64,000 nt of DNA, taken from assembly GCA_024663395.1 (NCBI GenBank), contig JANFAH010000024.1:186001-250000 (forward strand), read 5' to 3'. Shown here in pieces: positions 62,686 to 64,000 of the stretch (position 1 is its first letter; each line of letters opens with the position of its first letter). A program made the position numbers and the translations under genes. The notes under the pieces were generated by a model that was not told the origin of the DNA, made no database searches, and saw nothing but the letters and a program-made list of their open reading frames with translations. The DNA is from Pisolithus tinctorius (taxonomy: Eukaryota; Basidiomycota; Agaricomycetes; Boletales; Pisolithaceae).

Positions 62686-64000
62686 TGGGAGGATGACTAA
62701 GCAAGACTTGCTGACTAAGTGGGGATGGAGCTTCAGATAATGGTGGTAGATAGACTCTTCCGAATGAGCCTCAACTACCAAGGATATGAATGATGACAGA
62801 TAGACCCCTTCGTGGAGCCTCAACTGTCGACGATGAGATAGGCACTGAACTGATTGCTGGACTGCTTCTTGATCGATTCTGATTGATTCTCGGTAGCTAA
62901 GTACATGGGGGTTTATATACTGAGGGGGGAGCACTGCTTGTGACAAACAAGGCACAAACACTTGGTAAGTAATGAGTAAGGACTGAGTAATCATGATGAG
63001 TAAGCGAGAAATGAAGAGTAAGCAAGCAAAGAGGATTGGTAAGTATTGGCAATGAGCGAGTCAAGGATAGTCAAAATATCACAGAATGAGTCAAATAGAG
63101 TCAGAAACTGAGTAAGCGCACTGATATCACATTAGGGGGTGGCGATGCAAGTCAGATCTCGGCGGAGACATCTCTAGATCCAAAGATGGCATGACAGATG
63201 GATGGTGTTTCCAAATAGGGAAGTATTAATTCCAGAATTGAAGGGCATGAGTCAGGCATCAAAGGGGGCTAGGGCGTTGGGGGTCTGTGGGGCAATGAGA
63301 GCATACGCGATCGCGTCTCCCACCCTTTCATCCTCTCAGCGAAGTTAACAAAAACTTCATGGATGGGGTTCTGATGGAGGAGGAGGAGAAGGGGGGACGT
63401 CTTCTGCTGGATCTTGCAGTAAGAAGGCAAGATGCATGTCATACTCGTCATGAATGCGATCAGGGAGGCTGGAGGACAGTAGATTATACTGCAGCTGTCA
63501 CAATGCAGGAAGAATGATGGACGAGATTGGAACAAAGACGGTGCAGGGAGCAGGGAGGAATGATCCATATGCTTCATCAACCGGGGAGACTGAAATGACC
63601 ACATAAGACCTTTCTAACCGAGTGACAGACCTGAGGCGACCAAAGAACGTCCTTCTGGAGGTCATACTGACAAGGAGAACACGCTGACCAAGCTGCATGG
63701 GAGGAGACGGGGCTGACAACGATGGGATGAACCAGGGGGCTTCAGGACGGAAGCTGGTGGGAATGCCTGGCAGATATACGTAGCCACTGTCTCTGGCAAA
63801 TGAGACAAGCGAGATGACCGACGAAGAGGTGGCCATGATTGATGGACTTAGCGAAATGAGCGTCTGATGGATGGAGTGCTGTAGAAACACGTAGGGTGCG
63901 AGGATCCTCTCCAAATTTGGAAGGAAGAATCGTGGGGCTGAGCACTTTAAGCGAGCATGGGAATGGAGTCGATATCTTTGGAAATGGTGGAGATACGACG

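Larger units (their letters stand above)
52808..64000 (-). mobile_element. Gypsy LTR retrotransposon (element C), running past the window end
   Basis: Two long LTRs (52808-54663, and 62384 to beyond 64000), with gag-protease and pol on the minus strand between them. A primer-binding site lies beside the right LTR. It is inserted in the protease region of element B. The full length should be about 11.4 kb if the right LTR equals the left one. Confidence 0.93.
62384..64000 (-). repeat. 5' LTR of element C (cut by window end)
   Basis: Same start TGTGAGTCAAAG, corresponding to 52808-54424 of the left LTR. About 30 differences are packed into its first 210 bp. Confidence 0.9.

Overview
The window reads as a repeat-rich stretch of a basidiomycete nuclear genome, most likely Agaricomycetes. 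The evidence is many GT-AG introns of about 50 bp, chromovirus-type Ty3/gypsy and Tad-like LINE elements, a TA-flanked DDE transposon, and host genes of fungal type. These are a P-glycoprotein-like ABC transporter, a microsomal P450, a large protein with a C-terminal TIR-like domain, and a P-loop GTPase. No identification was checked against a database.

Layout. 1-1092: 3' end of an ABC transporter gene (+). 1758-9307: complete gypsy chromovirus 'A' (minus strand) with two 529-bp LTRs that look identical, a CGAGG target duplication, gag, pol, a strong -1 frameshift signal, and an extra intron-containing zinc-cluster gene on the opposite strand. 9423-12583: complete Tc1/mariner-type transposon with a five-exon transposase. 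12783-14363: P450 gene (-). 14638-21244: full-length LINE (-), flanked by a 13-bp duplication, about 275 bp upstream of the P450 start. 21258-24340: no recognised gene. 24341-27085: TIR-like gene (+). 28710-30810: GTPase gene (+) whose upstream DNA is related to that of the TIR-like gene. 30930-33480: 81-bp minisatellite in the GTPase locus.

33.5-42.5 kb is an old, nested and CpG-poor retroelement graveyard: copia ends, a gypsy pol piece, a gag piece, and a decayed relative of element A (39890-42480) sitting in a copia gag. 42.5-45.4 kb holds a 65-bp tandem repeat and a cluster of CACGTG palindromes. 45.4-48.8 kb has two related putative LTRs bracketing a third zinc-cluster gene. 48955-52807 is a second gypsy pol ('B', minus). 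It is interrupted in its protease region by a third gypsy element 'C' (52808 to beyond 64000), which has 1856-bp LTRs and runs past the window end.

Most striking: (1) -1 frameshift heptamers placed directly before the gag stop in A and B, A with an 11-bp hairpin; (2) an antisense Zn2Cys6-like gene in A and in its decayed relative, with a third gene of the same kind near other LTRs; (3) a short palindrome centred on CAACTCGTCGACGAGTTG present at least ten times in element C; (4) a hairpin with compensatory base changes beside two B-type LTRs; (5) a TIR-like gene and a GTPase gene sharing upstream sequence.
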